Shown: positions 23,624-36,400 of the stretch, one piece after another
Position numbering within the stretch: the first letter of the stretch is position 1
Layout of the letters: the number at the start of each line of letters is the position of its first letter
Assembly: GCA_963920665.1 (NCBI GenBank)
Contig: OY987266.1
Coordinates: 25,098,248-25,162,247, forward strand
Reading direction: 5' to 3'
DNA length: 64,000 bases
Source of the DNA: Straminergon stramineum
Taxonomy: Eukaryota; Streptophyta; Bryopsida; Hypnales; Calliergonaceae
Notes under the pieces: model-generated
Database searches by the model: none
What the model saw: only the letters and a program-made list of their open reading frames with translations
Told to the model about the DNA's origin: nothing
Made by a program: the position numbers and the translations under genes

Positions 23624-25267
23624 TATTAAACAAATTCTTGACCAACATTGACTTTGCTAATACCATTCCCAACATCTAATGCAAATGGACCCAAAAAATG
23701 AATTCCAAAAATAGACCTTAATTAGGCAACTTGTATGACAACTTAGATCTATGTCATTTCTATAAGTACATTCTTTGGGTTGACAAATGTCCTTGAGTCT
23801 AATACTCTTAACTTGCAATTGTATTTAGGATAACTAGAATATAGATTGTGACCATCAAGTCTATCTTGAATGTTCCTAATTGTAGAAAAATTATTCTATC
23901 TTCTATAAATTTATTAAACCAACAAAATCACCTTAATAATTGCATTTGAGCATGGTTCCTATAATTGTCTAAATTTTTGGTAGTTTTTGGTAGATGTCCA
24001 TAAGAGATTCCAAATCCTCTAAGCATGCCTTTTTTGAACATTCAATATATTCCACCCTTAAGGTCATATTCGTTATATTGAGACTTTTCATAGATTTTGA
24101 GTCAGAATGCTAGTTATTGGAAAATTCATTTAAAAAATTAGGAATTGAAACCAAAAATAAATAATGCTCAAATAGTGATCCTACAATGAAATTCTAAAAG
24201 TTGGTGTTGTTATCTATTTATAAAAAAATACCAGTAAAGAGATAAAACAATTTATCCTTGAGCCGAGGATAAAATTGAGACTACGAAAGGTCTCAATATA
24301 ACAAATATGACCTTCTTTGATATTTGTTACCCCGATAAGTGTTAAAATTCCATATGTGTTAAGGAAAATTACACTCCCCCCCCCCAACTCCAAAAATTAC
24401 ACCAATAAGTGTTAATTGTTAACTGAATTCACCTCAATAAGTGTTAATTTGGATGAAAGTGAGGCTATGAAAATGTATAACTTGGATTATTTGAATTATA
24501 TCCATCATGTAATGTACATATCATATTGTAGTTGGCATTAATAGTACCATATATAGCTCACAATATCTTCACACATCATCCATTTCACATCATACACTGC
24601 ACATTTTACATCATGCAAACAATATTGACCATAAATTCCATCAACATCTTTGGGATTTTAACTTCAAGCTCCCTTGCATCAATCTATTTATATTCTAGTG
24701 TTGTGCCATTTGAGAATTTTGGCGATGTTATGATGTTGTGACAAATTTGTGATATAATGATTTAGAGGGGCAAAAAGATTAGGTCTACAATGGGAAAGGG
24801 CTTTGAGTTTACTTTGGTGCAAAAAAAGAGATCCTTTAGTATCATTAGAGGTGTGTACAAGAATCTCATTAAACTACTTTAGATTCATTTTCCATTACAC
24901 TTCGATGTATGATGACATTCATATTTTATGTATTTTCATCCTTTATTTTTATAAGTATTATTGTTGTTAATTCCAAAGTTACATGAGTGTTATTCATGTT
25001 TAAAGTGTTACAAATTGTCTATGCTACCCCTAATAAGTGTTAAAGTATTAACACCATATAAGTGTTATACGTTTCCTTCTTCCCAAGTGTTCACCCTTGA
25101 GCGCCCAGAGCGTGTTTATCAAAATCCAGACCCTTTAGAACTCATTCTAATCAAATTGTAACTCAAAATGAGATCCACAGAAATTGATTGTATTGATTGG
25201 TAGTGGAGACAAGCATGGAGTTGTGGGAAAAAAGACAAATGATTTCACTTTATATTTGAAAAGATTA
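23624..25267. other. AT-rich non-coding region
   Basis: No supportable gene. It contains a C-run (24377-24386) and scattered GTGTTAA phrases (24340-25060) such as AATAAGTGTTAA that recur at least six times without forming a regular array. Confidence 0.5.
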
Positions 25268-25490
25268 TAAGGTAAGAGCACCCAATGGCATCCCTGTACC
25301 CAATGACGTCAGACTCTACAAAGCATAATCATTTCAAGCTGTAAATGTAAGTAGACAGTAGAGCACTTATTTTTTTGACCTAAAATGATAAAATGTCTAC
25401 AATCTAGCTACATTTATGTTCTAGAATGAATTACTAGCCTAGAAAGGGATGCCATTGGGTATAGGGACACCATTGGATGCTTTGACCTTA
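25268..25490. mobile_element. MITE with GAGCAYCCAATGG inverted termini, about 220 bp
   Basis: Left TAAGGTAAGAGCACCCAATGG; the right end read inversely is TAAGGTCAAAGCATCCAATGG. The inverted repeat continues into TCCCT(G/A)TACCCAATG. The short GAGCA..CCAATGG terminus is common among plant Harbinger- or hAT-type MITEs; I do not assign a superfamily. Confidence 0.85.
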
Positions 25491-25864
25491 ATAGTCAAAC
25501 ATGGCAACCTTTCATTTTAGGGAGGCCAAATATTGAGGGTGGACTGTACTATGAATTTTCAAAGTACTAAGAAGCAGTTGCTCCCAAGACTGACTATGGG
25601 TTCTCATGAAAAGAAGTTGTACTGCACACTCTAGGGAAGTACAGACCAGGCAAGAAGGTGTACTGTACAAAAAAGATGGGTTGTACAGACGCAGCGTCTG
25701 TTTTTCAAACAGGTGGCAATTAGGTTTTAGGTGTTGTTACCGTATTGGCTCTGTTTGGAAAAATGGATAAGGTAAGTGTAATTTAGCGGGCTATCCCTCT
25801 CGGTACAGATGGAACGGTCTACAGTATCTTAGTACTTTGAGGACGACCTTCTTCGTATCTTGAG

Positions 25865-26311
25865 ATGAAGGAGAGTCTTTTGAATTTGAGGAGCCAGCCA
25901 TGGAGAATGTGGAACTTTGAACTTACTGGATCGGAGGTTACTTATTACAAGTTTATTATTCGAACTGGGCTTGCGTGCTTTCAGTTCGACTCACATAAAG
26001 CCTGCAATCATGTAACCAGTCATGTGAAAGTCCTGGAACTTTGGAAAGCCGGCAGTGATGTGCCCAGCGAAACCGTGATACTCTTTTTGCTGCTCATCGA
26101 AACCGTGAAAATCCGGAGTCATGGCTCTCTCGTAGACCGTTCGGCTGTCTTACGGACATTCACTGATTCACGACATTGCGGTAATATTCTCCACACGCAG
26201 TTCAATAAAGTAGCGTTCTCCAGTGAGTGTTATCTGGAAAATTTGATAATTAAAAAACTGTCCTGGACATCGTATCCCCATTCAGTTCATGGACCATTCC
26301 AACTGCAATAA
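25865..26311 (+). CDS. Unrecognised open frame, 148 codons, doubtful
   Basis: An ATG-to-stop frame in a non-repetitive, less AT-rich block (25500-26330) lying between two MITEs. I recognise no domain; the sequence mixes hydrophobic and basic residues with no signal peptide and no repeat. It could be one exon of a gene, a long non-coding RNA locus, or a chance frame. It is listed because it is the longest frame in an otherwise unexplained unique block. Confidence 0.15.
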   Translation: MKESLLNLRSQPWRMWNFELTGSEVTYYKFIIRTGLACFQFDSHKACNHVTSHVKVLELWKAGSDVPSETVILFLLLIETVKIRSHGSLVDRSAVLRTFTDSRHCGNILHTQFNKVAFSSECYLENLIIKKLSWTSYPHSVHGPFQLQ

Positions 26312-26343
26312 GGTAATAACAACTAGAAGAATCATCTCAAGAA

Positions 26344-26464
26344 GGTATGTTTACACTTGGTGTTAAAGAGTGTACAGAGAGGTTCTTAGGAATGAATTTA
26401 GACCTTTTTTTGGACCAGATTCAGATTGCAAACACCACCCCTAACACCAAGTGTGAACATGTCA
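26344..26464 (+). mobile_element. MITE, family B, second copy
   Basis: Left GGTATGTTTACACTTGGTGT; the right end read inversely is GACATGTTCACACTTGGTGT. Same inner terminal sequence (GGTGTTA followed by GGGGTGGTGTT on one side) as 22891-23020. Confidence 0.85.
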
Positions 26465-26525
26465 TTCAGGTAGGAATTCCATAAACGGTTCAAGTCCTTA
26501 CATGGTTATACATGGTTATAATGAT

Positions 26526-26573
26526 TGTACATGCTCTTGTCATTTATGCCTTAAAATGACAAGAGCATGTACA
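26526..26573. repeat. Perfect hairpin: 20-bp arms, 8-nt loop
   Basis: TGTACATGCTCTTGTCATTT (26526-26545) and its exact reverse complement (26554-26573). Flanking sequence on both sides is partly complementary (CCATAAAC upstream, GTTTATGG downstream), extending the fold imperfectly. Confidence 0.92.
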
Positions 26574-27120
26574 TTGATATAGTTTATGGACCTACACCAC
26601 TTATGGTATTCAATTCTATCTTACTAGGGATGTGAGTATGGTTCCTATGCTTTGACTAACAAAGTTTTTGTTTGACCTTGTTGGTACCCAAATAAGATTG
26701 TAGATTTTTTGAAGCATGTCATAATTAGATGTAGTCACTTTAGTAGGTGTCAAGGCTAGAGACTAGAGAAGGATTTTGAAGTTGTGTTTAACATATGTCA
26801 CTTGGTGAAAAAAAAGTTAAGGTTGAAGCTTTTGGCATCCTAAAAAACTCAATCTTGAAGTTGAAGAAGATGAAGGTGGAGGAAGGGGTTGGATCTAGGA
26901 GGAGATAGAGAAAAGATGTCAAATCTGGCCCTTGAAGATGCTAGAAATTATGACCCTCTTGTAAAAATAATTTCAAAAAATATTGGTCCACCTCAATACT
27001 AACTAAAATTTACAAAACTAGATACAACATCATGTCTTGAAATGGAACAATTGTATCTTCATTGTCATGCCATCATTTATGTGTCACATTAGATAGTTAC
27101 CAATAACATGTTTTTGAACA

Positions 27121-27842
27121 ATTGCAAGAAACACTTGTCCTATATATTTCTTGTCCCTTTGCCCTTGGATGGGTGTTTTTTCGTTCATAATTTTTGTATC
27201 ATTTGTCCATTTGGTGTGAAAATTGGAATGAAGGTATATGTGGTGATTTCAGACAATCAATTAATTTTTTCAATTAAAAAAAAAGTATTTTACTATTTTT
27301 AACTTGCCCTTGATTGGGTGTCTACTTGGCCATTTGGGGAGTTTATAGTTCTATTTTGACCCAAAAATATGAATTTGAATCTACAAATAGAACATGTTGG
27401 AGGTCTACTAACATTACAAGGATTGAAAATATTTTTTTTAATGAAAAGAATAACATGTTGGTTGCACATATGGGATCAAAGTGACCTTTCTTTGCACAAA
27501 GGCTACAAAGAGGGAATTCATTTCCTAGAGGAATTATTTGGTACGTTGCAATGCAAGTGTAATCTTCTCTAACAAAATCTCTTTTTTTTATAGAAATTTT
27601 CTAAGTTTTTTTTGAATTATTAGAAATGAAAAGGTCCATAGGCCCCTTTTTTGCTATTTTCTATTCCAAATGGCTTCAATAGAACTCTGCAATAGTCTAT
27701 AGTAATGCTTAGTACTGATATGACAGTTTAGATCTACAAGGGCATTGCTAACACATAATCCTAGGAGTACTACTTAGTATTGCCAATCCTATGGCCCAAA
27801 ACTACATTTTTGAGCCAAAAATGTGAAGTGTTTCTTGCAATC
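27121..27842. mobile_element. Element C copy 1, TIR ATTGCAAGAAACACTT
   Basis: Left ATTGCAAGAAACACTTGTCC; right AAGTGTTTCTTGCAAT. The interior matches 55331-55997 in order (TTGCCCTTGGATGGGTG-like, TCTACAAATAGAACATG-like, GGTCTAC, CAAAGTGACCTTTCTTTGC, CAATCTTCTCTA). No coding frame. Confidence 0.85.
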
Positions 27843-29160
27843 ACCTGCAAATGAAAAATAGAACTTTTCAATCTTAAAGTTCCTTGTTGTTCTTCAAGTG
27901 TTGCTGCCCCATGTTGTAATTAATAAAGCACTAGCATGGTTTACCTCATTGCTTTTCCCTAGTTTTCCCCGAGTTCTTGTTTAGTGTTATAAGGGAGTCC
28001 TCAATAGTTTACTATATTTGCCTTGCCTAAAACAACTTTTAACTTTTCGTTGTTTTGGAATTAGAACTTGAAATTTTTATCATTGGAAGCACATTCACAC
28101 GTAGTTTGAATCGGTAAAAGAAATCTCTAATTTATAGATTAGAAAAAGAAAATAAACCACTTCAAAAGCTAGCTAAAAGACAAAAATTATAATGGTCTTG
28201 GCAAATCAGGGTTACCAATGCATATTTCCTCCAAATTGGGTAGCTTGAACATAATTATGACTCTAGGTCATCATCACATAATCTTGAAGATATGGCATTT
28301 GGAATCATGTTTCATGGAGTTTTCACTGTGAGTTACAATTACCATATAGTATGGAAAAAAATTGGCTCTTCCATCCGGAAACCGTCTACAACCATAGATC
28401 TACGCAAGTCCTAATAGTATTTAGAGCTTTGTACACTTGAATGTCACAATTTTGGTACTTTGCACTGCTCCAATTTAAGGAGCATCAAACACATACACTC
28501 GGATTTTGCAAGGTTATCGCAACTTGCAGTGAGATTATCATTGTTACACTGATCATGAAATCCAGATCTGAAGGACTGGCGAGGTAACCGCTTTGAGTCA
28601 AATCTTTTTTGCACACTCCAGTAACAATGCATCATACCATTTGAATCTTTGAAATGAACATAGATTTTGTGGACAGTTCCTTCCCATCCAGTCAATGTAA
28701 AAGAGAATTTTACTTCCAAGACATGAAAACAAACTTCCATCGTAGAGAACTCTGACCACACAAGCTCCAAACTCAATAAATTCTTCTGCAAGAGGTAGCT
28801 ACAGTGAGCGAGAAGTTCTTGACAAAGCACAAACAGTAATCCATTTCGTTATATTGGCAGAATTGTGGCACCAAAAATTGTGACATACCGATGGACACAC
28901 AGATCTAAAGACTAGGACATGTATGGATTTATGTTTCAGGCCACGTGTCCTGAAAAGTGCCAAAGTTGTAGAATACCGCTAATTAAACGAAATTGACGTT
29001 ACCTTATAATTCCAGTGTCTCTTCACAGAGATTAAATTGATCTGTGAATTGCAATTTACCAAGTAAAGCCGCAAAAAAATATGTCACCTGGTTCACTGAC
29101 AGTTCAATATCGTTTGTAAAGAGGAGATTTGAAATTTGGTGGACAACCAGTGGAACTGGG
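27843..29160. other. Non-coding region downstream of the pectinesterase gene
   Basis: The first part is AT-rich. 28440-29160 is less so and probably contains the pectinesterase 3' UTR. A minus-strand frame at 28444-28830 has no recognisable domain. The phrase TGTCACAATTTTGGTACT near 28441 recurs (TGTCACAATTTTGATACT) in intron 3 of the gene near 30690. Confidence 0.45.
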
Positions 29161-31866
29161 TCACGTCTCCGAAGTGAGCCATGAGGATCCATCAATAAAA
29201 CTCAGACTTGAGAAATTAGCAGCCTCAGCGTCCGTTAGTGTTTCCATCCAGCTAACACGGTTCTTTAAGTCTGCACCTGGACCTGTATTCCCATATTCAC
29301 CATAATAATAATGCCTGTACACATGTAACATTCGATCAGTCCAACCTCCCAGAAACGTATCACTGATGGAGTGGCAAACATTTGGAATGTCTAAAGCTTG
29401 ATACCCTTCAAATTTGTTTCCCTGCCTTGCCAGATGAACTGTCTAGAAAATTAGGGTTCAAAGGATAAGTATCTCACCTTTTAGAGGTGGGAGAGACTGC
29501 GGCCGTTGGCCAGTCGCTCCATCCATCAGGATCTATAATGTCGTCCATGTACGTGTCGATGAACAAGACACGAGAATAGGAGCCATATGCCCGGCCCAGC
29601 AGATTGTCGCCTGTGCCTGTGATGGAGCCCCCCACAAATGCAAACCCCGTGGCTTGCTCGGCGGACGACCGACTCTGCGCTGTGATGCACCCCGTGCCAT
29701 TCTCTGCCGTCGATTGGATTTCGCAGTACTGAACCCCAAAAACCAAAAATTAACAACCGCTCCAGTATACTATCAGAAGTTAGAAAATTTTGAATAAATG
29801 CACTGTCTGTAGATTCCTCCGTTGTTTACAGATTGAAGCACAAACGCAAACACCACAAAAAAGTTCAGTGATGTAAATGCATTGAAGTCTCCATTCACCA
29901 TGTAACTTACAACAAGATTGAGGTTCCATTCACCGTGAGGAGATGAACATTGAGCCTTTGCCAACAACAATCTAGAAAACTTGCACCATCTAAAATTTTC
30001 CTCATTTATAATGTGTTAAGCGTATGCTCAATTGCAAAAAAGGAAAATTTAATGTCAGTAGAAGCTAGTCAACACAAATCAAAGTTCGCCGGTATGGTCA
30101 ATAGAGCCTCTGCTTTATCTGTATTTCAGATTTAAAACACCATATTCAGATATATCTGTAACTATGAAGTGAGTGCGAACCTCGTAAAGAGACTGTCCGT
30201 TACCCCAGATGATGTCAATGTTCCCTTCTATGTAGCAGTCCCGGAAGTAGTGGCGACCTTGTTCATCACAAATGGTGTCTTGCGAGCTTACGAATCCGCA
30301 GCCGTAGAACGCGGCCTTGTCTCCCCCAATGACTATGGCAACCGCTTGAGCCCCACTTTCCCCTGCTTTGGCATGTGGTGCCGAATTCTGCACCAAATAT
30401 ATACTACGAGTTTAGGTATATGCAAGGCCAGACAACAACTATGATCCTTTCAGTCACCAACAGGAATACTACGTCCGGAAACAAATCATTCCTAATTAGA
30501 AACTGAAATCAGAATCTGAATGACCAAAGTTTCTATCATCGCCATGTTCGTTATCATGGAAAAATTTCAAGAAATTGACTCTTTTCCAGATGCCAGTCTA
30601 GATCATCAGATGTATTCCAATCCTAGTTTTAAGAGCTTTGTGAATTTGATATTTCCAGTCCTGTTTTTTCGAGTTTTGCGCATTCAAGTGTCACAATTTT
30701 GATACTCTGAAACAGAGTGACTATTGTTAAATACATATCCACGTATGTTCTAGGGTAAGAATTATGCTGTGTCCGATTCTAGAAGGGATTCGCAGATGAT
30801 TTAAACCTGGAAGGTTATGTTCCTGGCGGTGAAATTGGCCGCCAACACAGTTATGGTGGCGCTCTTTAGGGTAGAGCCGGTACTGTTGTTAGTATCATTG
30901 TATGTGATGATTGTGGTTTCCCTTCCTGCTCCGTGCAGCGTAATAAAAGGCTTTGTCGATGGGATCGACACTTTCTCCCTGCAAAGGTTTACAAATATCT
31001 AAACACTTCAGTCTTCGCATTATATATATAGTTATTAATTTACATGTCATGTCAATGCTTTGAAATCTGACCAGTAAGTAACTTTCAATCACTCTGTATT
31101 GAGGCTACTCACTTGTAAGTGCCGGACAAAATTTGAATGGTCACCAAATCCGTGTTGTCTTCTGCCCATCATTGCAGAAACCAGATAATTAGCGGGTTGC
31201 AAATCTTTATCCAGAACCTCATATTCGTCAAAATGGCGGAATGCAGTGGAAATGATCATCAATTTCGAATAAATTGGCGCAATTCTCGATGCCAAAAACT
31301 GTGACACTCATCTGCGTAAAGCTCTAAAAACTATAAGAGCGGTACTGATTTATATGTCAGTACGTGCAACCTAAAACTTATATCTATACCAGTCCAAGTT
31401 TTTTGTGCTTCCTGATGAATGTAACAATTTTTGGTGCCCAGAACCGCTCGAATTCAACGAGAACAATTGACGTTAATCTCAGTTTTAAGCCAATCCGAAT
31501 TTCCAGGACTCGAAAACAAGCCATTTTAACTTTTTTTCTGACCTTCCAGGATCCTAACGGAAGACTTCTAGAATACAGAAAATCGGGGAAAGCAATTAGC
31601 AAACAACACCATTGATCACCTGGAACTGCATCGACGGCAGCTTGCACGCTGTCGTAGAACATCCGAGGATCAAAGAAGGGAGAAACAGGCATGACAAAAA
31701 GAGTGGTGCTGGTGGTTGGGGTGGTTGTGGACGACGGTGAAGTTGGTGGCGTTGCCGGAAACCACCACTGCCCATGACACTGCTGTAGCAAGCAGCGCAG
31801 GAGCAGCACCATGACAGCAAAAGAATTGACATACTTTTGGATGACAACATTAGCATTCTTTGCCAT
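29161..31866 (-). CDS. PME: Pectinesterase (pectin methylesterase), secreted, no pro-domain, 6 exons
   Basis: Exons on the minus strand: 31866-31620, 31161-31113, 30978-30807, 30387-30181, 29728-29478, 29314-29161. All introns are GT..AG, the phases match, and the stop is TGA at 29163-29161, giving 359 residues. Family members remove methyl esters from homogalacturonan in the cell wall. Residues 1-33 form a signal peptide (hydrophobic [14 protein letters not shown]), followed by a Pro/Ser/Thr linker to about residue 60. The catalytic domain follows directly, so there is no PMEI pro-region. Visible landmarks are GAGRETTI (115-122), the oxyanion Gln170 in GAQAVA, Gln192-Asp193 in SSQDT, Asp214 in GNIDIIWG, Arg271 in LGRAY, and GWSDW (294-298). 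Oddities are Tyr273 where most family members have Trp after LGRA, and Trp217 in place of Phe in the IDFIFG motif. Both suggest a divergent clade, but the catalytic set is intact. The start is the first ATG of the signal peptide; a TTG four codons upstream is not a plausible start. Confidence 0.95.
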
Positions 31867-33153
31867 TGCATGAATCAACGCCGATTCTATGTGCAGTATC
31901 TCAGTATTTATTTGCAGAGAATCTTGAAAATGAAGCTCTCTGCGACCAGCTCCAACTCCAGTTGCTTCGATCTGAGCGTCATCCCGGAAACAGTATCACC
32001 TCATGCAAACAACCTTTACATAAATTACTTAAGTGCTTCTATGCAAGTGCTAAAACAAAAAAGAAAATGTACAGTAATATATATGTTTGAGAACTTGTAA
32101 ACAATTCTATGGTTTTCTTAGTATCTGATCGACAAGACGCTAGTATGCGGGTGCTGAAATGGTCCCCGAAATGGTCATGTTAGTTATATTGGTGTGTTGC
32201 AGAGCACTGGTCAACATTGTGGCAGTCAAGTGCTCCAAGCTCTAAACCTTTGGACTGGTATACATCTAGGTTCCTAATGGGAGCTTGGAATCGAAATGTG
32301 CCAATTTGTTGAAATTATGCCGTTTTGACTAATATGGCGATTGATATCTGAGGTACTTCTGGAACCTGAATGATTCATGAGTGCACATTCAATGAGCGTG
32401 TGGCTGTTATTTTGGTTGGAATGTGACTCAGAGCCTACCTTGATTAGTGCTCAACATGGACGGAATCGATGATTTGGGGGGTCAACAAATGTAGTTTGAA
32501 TTATTCAAGTCAATTAACTTGGGCATACTCGTTATATTGGTGACCATGGTAAGAGTCTTACCGATGCAGCAGGCTGATGCAGTTTTGAGTCGCCAACTGA
32601 AATTGGAGCTGTTCTGGGTTACGTTTAAACCTCATTTAAATCGACTGGCTAAACTTCAAATCTGTACATATATGCTCACTCGAACTTCTCAGTTTTTCTG
32701 GACCTTCAAAATTTGCCATTTTAACAAGTACTTGACCATCTTTGCTTCGATTTCGTGAGCTTGCCCAAAACATTTTGCACTCGAAACATCCTAAACTGAG
32801 TCGATTTTATAAAGTATGAGATTTATCTCTCTCAAGGAAGTCTTGGGCGAAAGACTGTCCCCGTTCATATATTTTTGAAATATGCGGGATCCTGAAACAT
32901 AGATTGGTATTTCCAGATTGAGGAGTGACAATACTTGTAAAGTTTTGATTAGAGCCTTGACACACTTACACTTGCAAACCGTTCACATTAACATCAATAA
33001 TTCTACTATTCATCATTGAGCTGACCAATTCAAGGTGTAATCTGTCTATTTAGCTTATTCAGCCAAAAACAAAAGCCGTGGGTGGACTCAGATGAGTACT
33101 TCTTTATTTGAAGGTCATTTATTGAAGGTCATGTTTCAAAGTCTCAATAGAGG
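31867..33153. other. Upstream of the pectinesterase gene; no gene seen
   Basis: Moderately AT-rich unique sequence with probable promoter elements near 32080. No other coding frame is supportable. Confidence 0.45.
32076..32085 (-). promoter_or_regulatory. Possible TATA element of the pectinesterase gene
   Basis: On the minus strand the sequence reads CATATATATTA about 210 bp upstream of the pectinesterase ATG. This is compatible with a TATA box and a 5' UTR of roughly 180 nt. It is inferred from position and base composition only; other AT-rich candidates exist nearby. Confidence 0.25.
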
Positions 33154-33481
33154 TTGTCACACCTTCTTCTCCCCATTCTCAATCTTCAAAAAATGAGGAT
33201 GGGGCACCTCTCTCTTTGAATTTCAGAGGGCCCATTCTCTGAAGATTGAGAAGTTTTTTTCTTCTCCTCTGGAAGTGAAGAATGAACATGAAGATTCAAA
33301 AATCATAAAGATTGAGAAGCCATGGAGAAAATTAACAAGCTGTGTCTATTCTCATTTTCACAAAGTGGAAAGGGGTGTCACACCTCCTTCATAGAGAAGG
33401 GTTCCTATTGGCTCCTCTTTTCACTCCATCCTTCTCATTCTTTAGAGAAGTTTCATTCTCAGAGAACTCAAGGTGTGACAA
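33154..33481. mobile_element. MITE with 12-bp TIR TTGTCACACCTT, about 328 bp
   Basis: Left TTGTCACACCTT (33154-33165) and right AAGGTGTGACAA (33470-33481) are exact reverse complements. The interior is rich in CTTCTC/GAAGATTGAGAAG phrases on both strands, giving extensive self-complementarity. No clear target duplication. Confidence 0.75.
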
Positions 33482-36400
33482 TCTAAGGTTGACAAGAGAA
33501 TGATTAGAATTAGTTTCAATTTGTTATACCAATGTTATTTGCTATTTTGGATTGAAATAGTGCAATTTGAAGCAAATAAACAATAGGTTTTTAAACAAAA
33601 TTTGTTGGAATAGGATGGAATTGCTACTTTTCAATGTGACAAAAGATGAATATGATGTATCATTCCTATTGGAAGAATTAGTCTTTTATGCTCTTCACAT
33701 TTTATCTATATTTTGAGTTTTAAATATTTTGATACAAAATAAGTATATGAAATGATTAGTTTTTGGTTGGAAGATAAAAATGTCATTTGCATTATTTAGC
33801 ATTACATTTGGTCATGGCAGGGTGTTCATATGTTATAGTGCACAAGGGTCTTTGTTACAATGCACTAAAAGGTAGTGTTTTGATAAACTTGAAAAATGTC
33901 CACAACAAGTACATATTGAACTTGACGTCTTGAGTTGGAGGATCATTTAGGGGGAAGAAAGGCCACCTAGGATACTTGACCACCACTCTAATTAAAATGT
34001 AAAAAAAAGTCTTTAAGTACTCAAATTAGGGAAATTTATATCTAAAGAGTGCTTTGTCGTGATACATCATGCCTACTAAATTTAAAAATTTCATTGAGAA
34101 TTATTGAGATTATTTTTATTTTTTTAATATAGGTTTTTATAATTAAAAGAATTTTATTTCCTAATTTTATACTATTTTAGGAAAAAATTGAATTTTTATA
34201 TTCAACTTTGAAGTTCAAAATCTTCCATTAAATTTTATGGGTTTGAAAATCATATTTTTTATTATTTCTTTTCTTCCATGTTTATTTTATAAAAATTGTG
34301 AGGGTTCAATTTTCTTGAATTTTTTTGTTGAAGTTCATGAATTATTTGTGGAAAAAGGGGTGGATATGCTAGTGGAATTTTTGGTGCAAATATCTCAATT
34401 TCTATGCAAAACTAGTATAAATCAAGCATTTCTATTCTCTACAAGTGCATAATGGGACTCTTTGTGTATCATAGTGAGCAATTATCCGGTATATTGATAG
34501 CTATTGCCAAAATCACTTCATTAGAGAAAATTTGGGGCCTATAAAGGATTGCTTGACTTTTGGCATCAATGTAAATATAACAAAAGTAGAAATAAAAAAT
34601 TAAATTAAAAAAAATCTATATGATTTTGCTATGTTACTTAAGGTGATTTGACTAATTAATATTCATATTAATATTTACTATAATTTTTTTTATTTCCATG
34701 TATTTGCATTGTTGCCTAAAGTCAAACGTCCCTCTAAAGGTTCCAAATTTTCTATAATGTACAATATACTATTTTCCATTGATCTATTTGTAAATGTCCA
34801 AGATATTCTTCACTAGAATTCATAACTTCTCAAACAATCAAAGTTTTAAAATTTTGAATTCCAAAGGACCAAGTAGTGTGCAAAACCATGTCTTTGGAAC
34901 AACATTAGAAATTAGATTCCAATGGCACCCTTGGATAAATTCCAATGAGTTAATACACTAAGTCCTATCAATTGATCAAATATGTCATACATGGTGGTAC
35001 ATATTGGTCAAATTTTTTCTTATCATAAACTAGTTTCTTTAATGAGTGGTAATGCATTAATATATCATAGTGAATTGTATGGCAAAGAACAAGGGTCTCT
35101 CCATCCCTTGCCAAAATAAGTTACATTGACTTCAAGTGTTTTATCTTTTTCAAACTCGAAGGAACTTTGTTGAATTATTGGCCAAATTAATGATTTGTTT
35201 CCCAAATTTGAAAGTATGTATTTCTCCATTATATAACATATAATATATGTATAATAAATTGTATTTATATATTTTATCTTTATTGATTAAAAAAATGTTT
35301 TGTATTGATAAAATTTTGTTTCATACCAATATGATGTGTATATTACAAAATATGAAAATGCATTATCTATAGAAATTGTTGTACAATAAAAGTCATAAAA
35401 GTACTATGTATATAAACAAAGGATTCATTATGTTTTAATAAGTGATTATGAATTTGAAAAAATAGAAAAGAAAAGAAATTTTACTTTGAAAATTTATTTA
35501 TGTCATAAAAAATATTTTAAATTGGCATTTATAAAATGACCAAAGAATACATAAATATTTTTGTTTGGATTTCAAATAAGATAAAGCTCATGATTTACAA
35601 TTGAATGAATTAAAATAGGAATTTAAAAAAAATTTAAAACATAAACGTTAGACATTCAAATGTAGATATACTAATACCCCTCATACATTATAGCTACGGT
35701 TCCTATGGTTTTGTACTTCCTTGAGACAATAAAAAAAGCATTACCTATATACATGCTACAATTGCAATAAATCATTTAATTTTAATTATGATTTAGATAT
35801 TCAAAGTAGGTTAGATATTAGATCATATTAACTTCAATATTAGTAATCATCTTAAGGGCCAAACTTATTGCTAATCATTAAACTTCTTGAAAATGATGTA
35901 TGGAGTAATACAATTGATGGCACTACTCTAGGTTAGTGCTTTGAGATTCTCTACAAATATGATATGATACTAGTATTGTTGCACATTTGCAACAACAACT
36001 TATTGCATTATTAAGGTATTGCTATAAGTTAGAAAGCATCAAGAAAAAATATGTCATTAAGATTTTGGAAGAACAAATGAACATAAAATAGCATGGATTA
36101 TCATAACAAATGAAATCATGAGACACTTTATATTTAACATAATAGGTCATCTAAATGACTTAATTTTTTTCAATAAGTATACGTGATAATCTTTAATTTT
36201 CTACAAGATTTTAGCTAATAATAAAGGAATTAGGCCCTTCATATGGAATATCAAAGATAAGTTAAAGAATATTAAAGTATAATAGACATATACCTTGCAT
36301 TGTGTTGAAGGATTTTCTAAAACCTATATTATTAAATTAGATATGTATGGTAATTTTCAAGCAATTGAACCTACTTGGAATCATATATATATTTTTGGTG

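Noticed and set aside
28444..28830. Minus-strand frame of 128 codons downstream of the pectinesterase
   Set aside because: No recognisable domain and it lies where the 3' UTR is expected.
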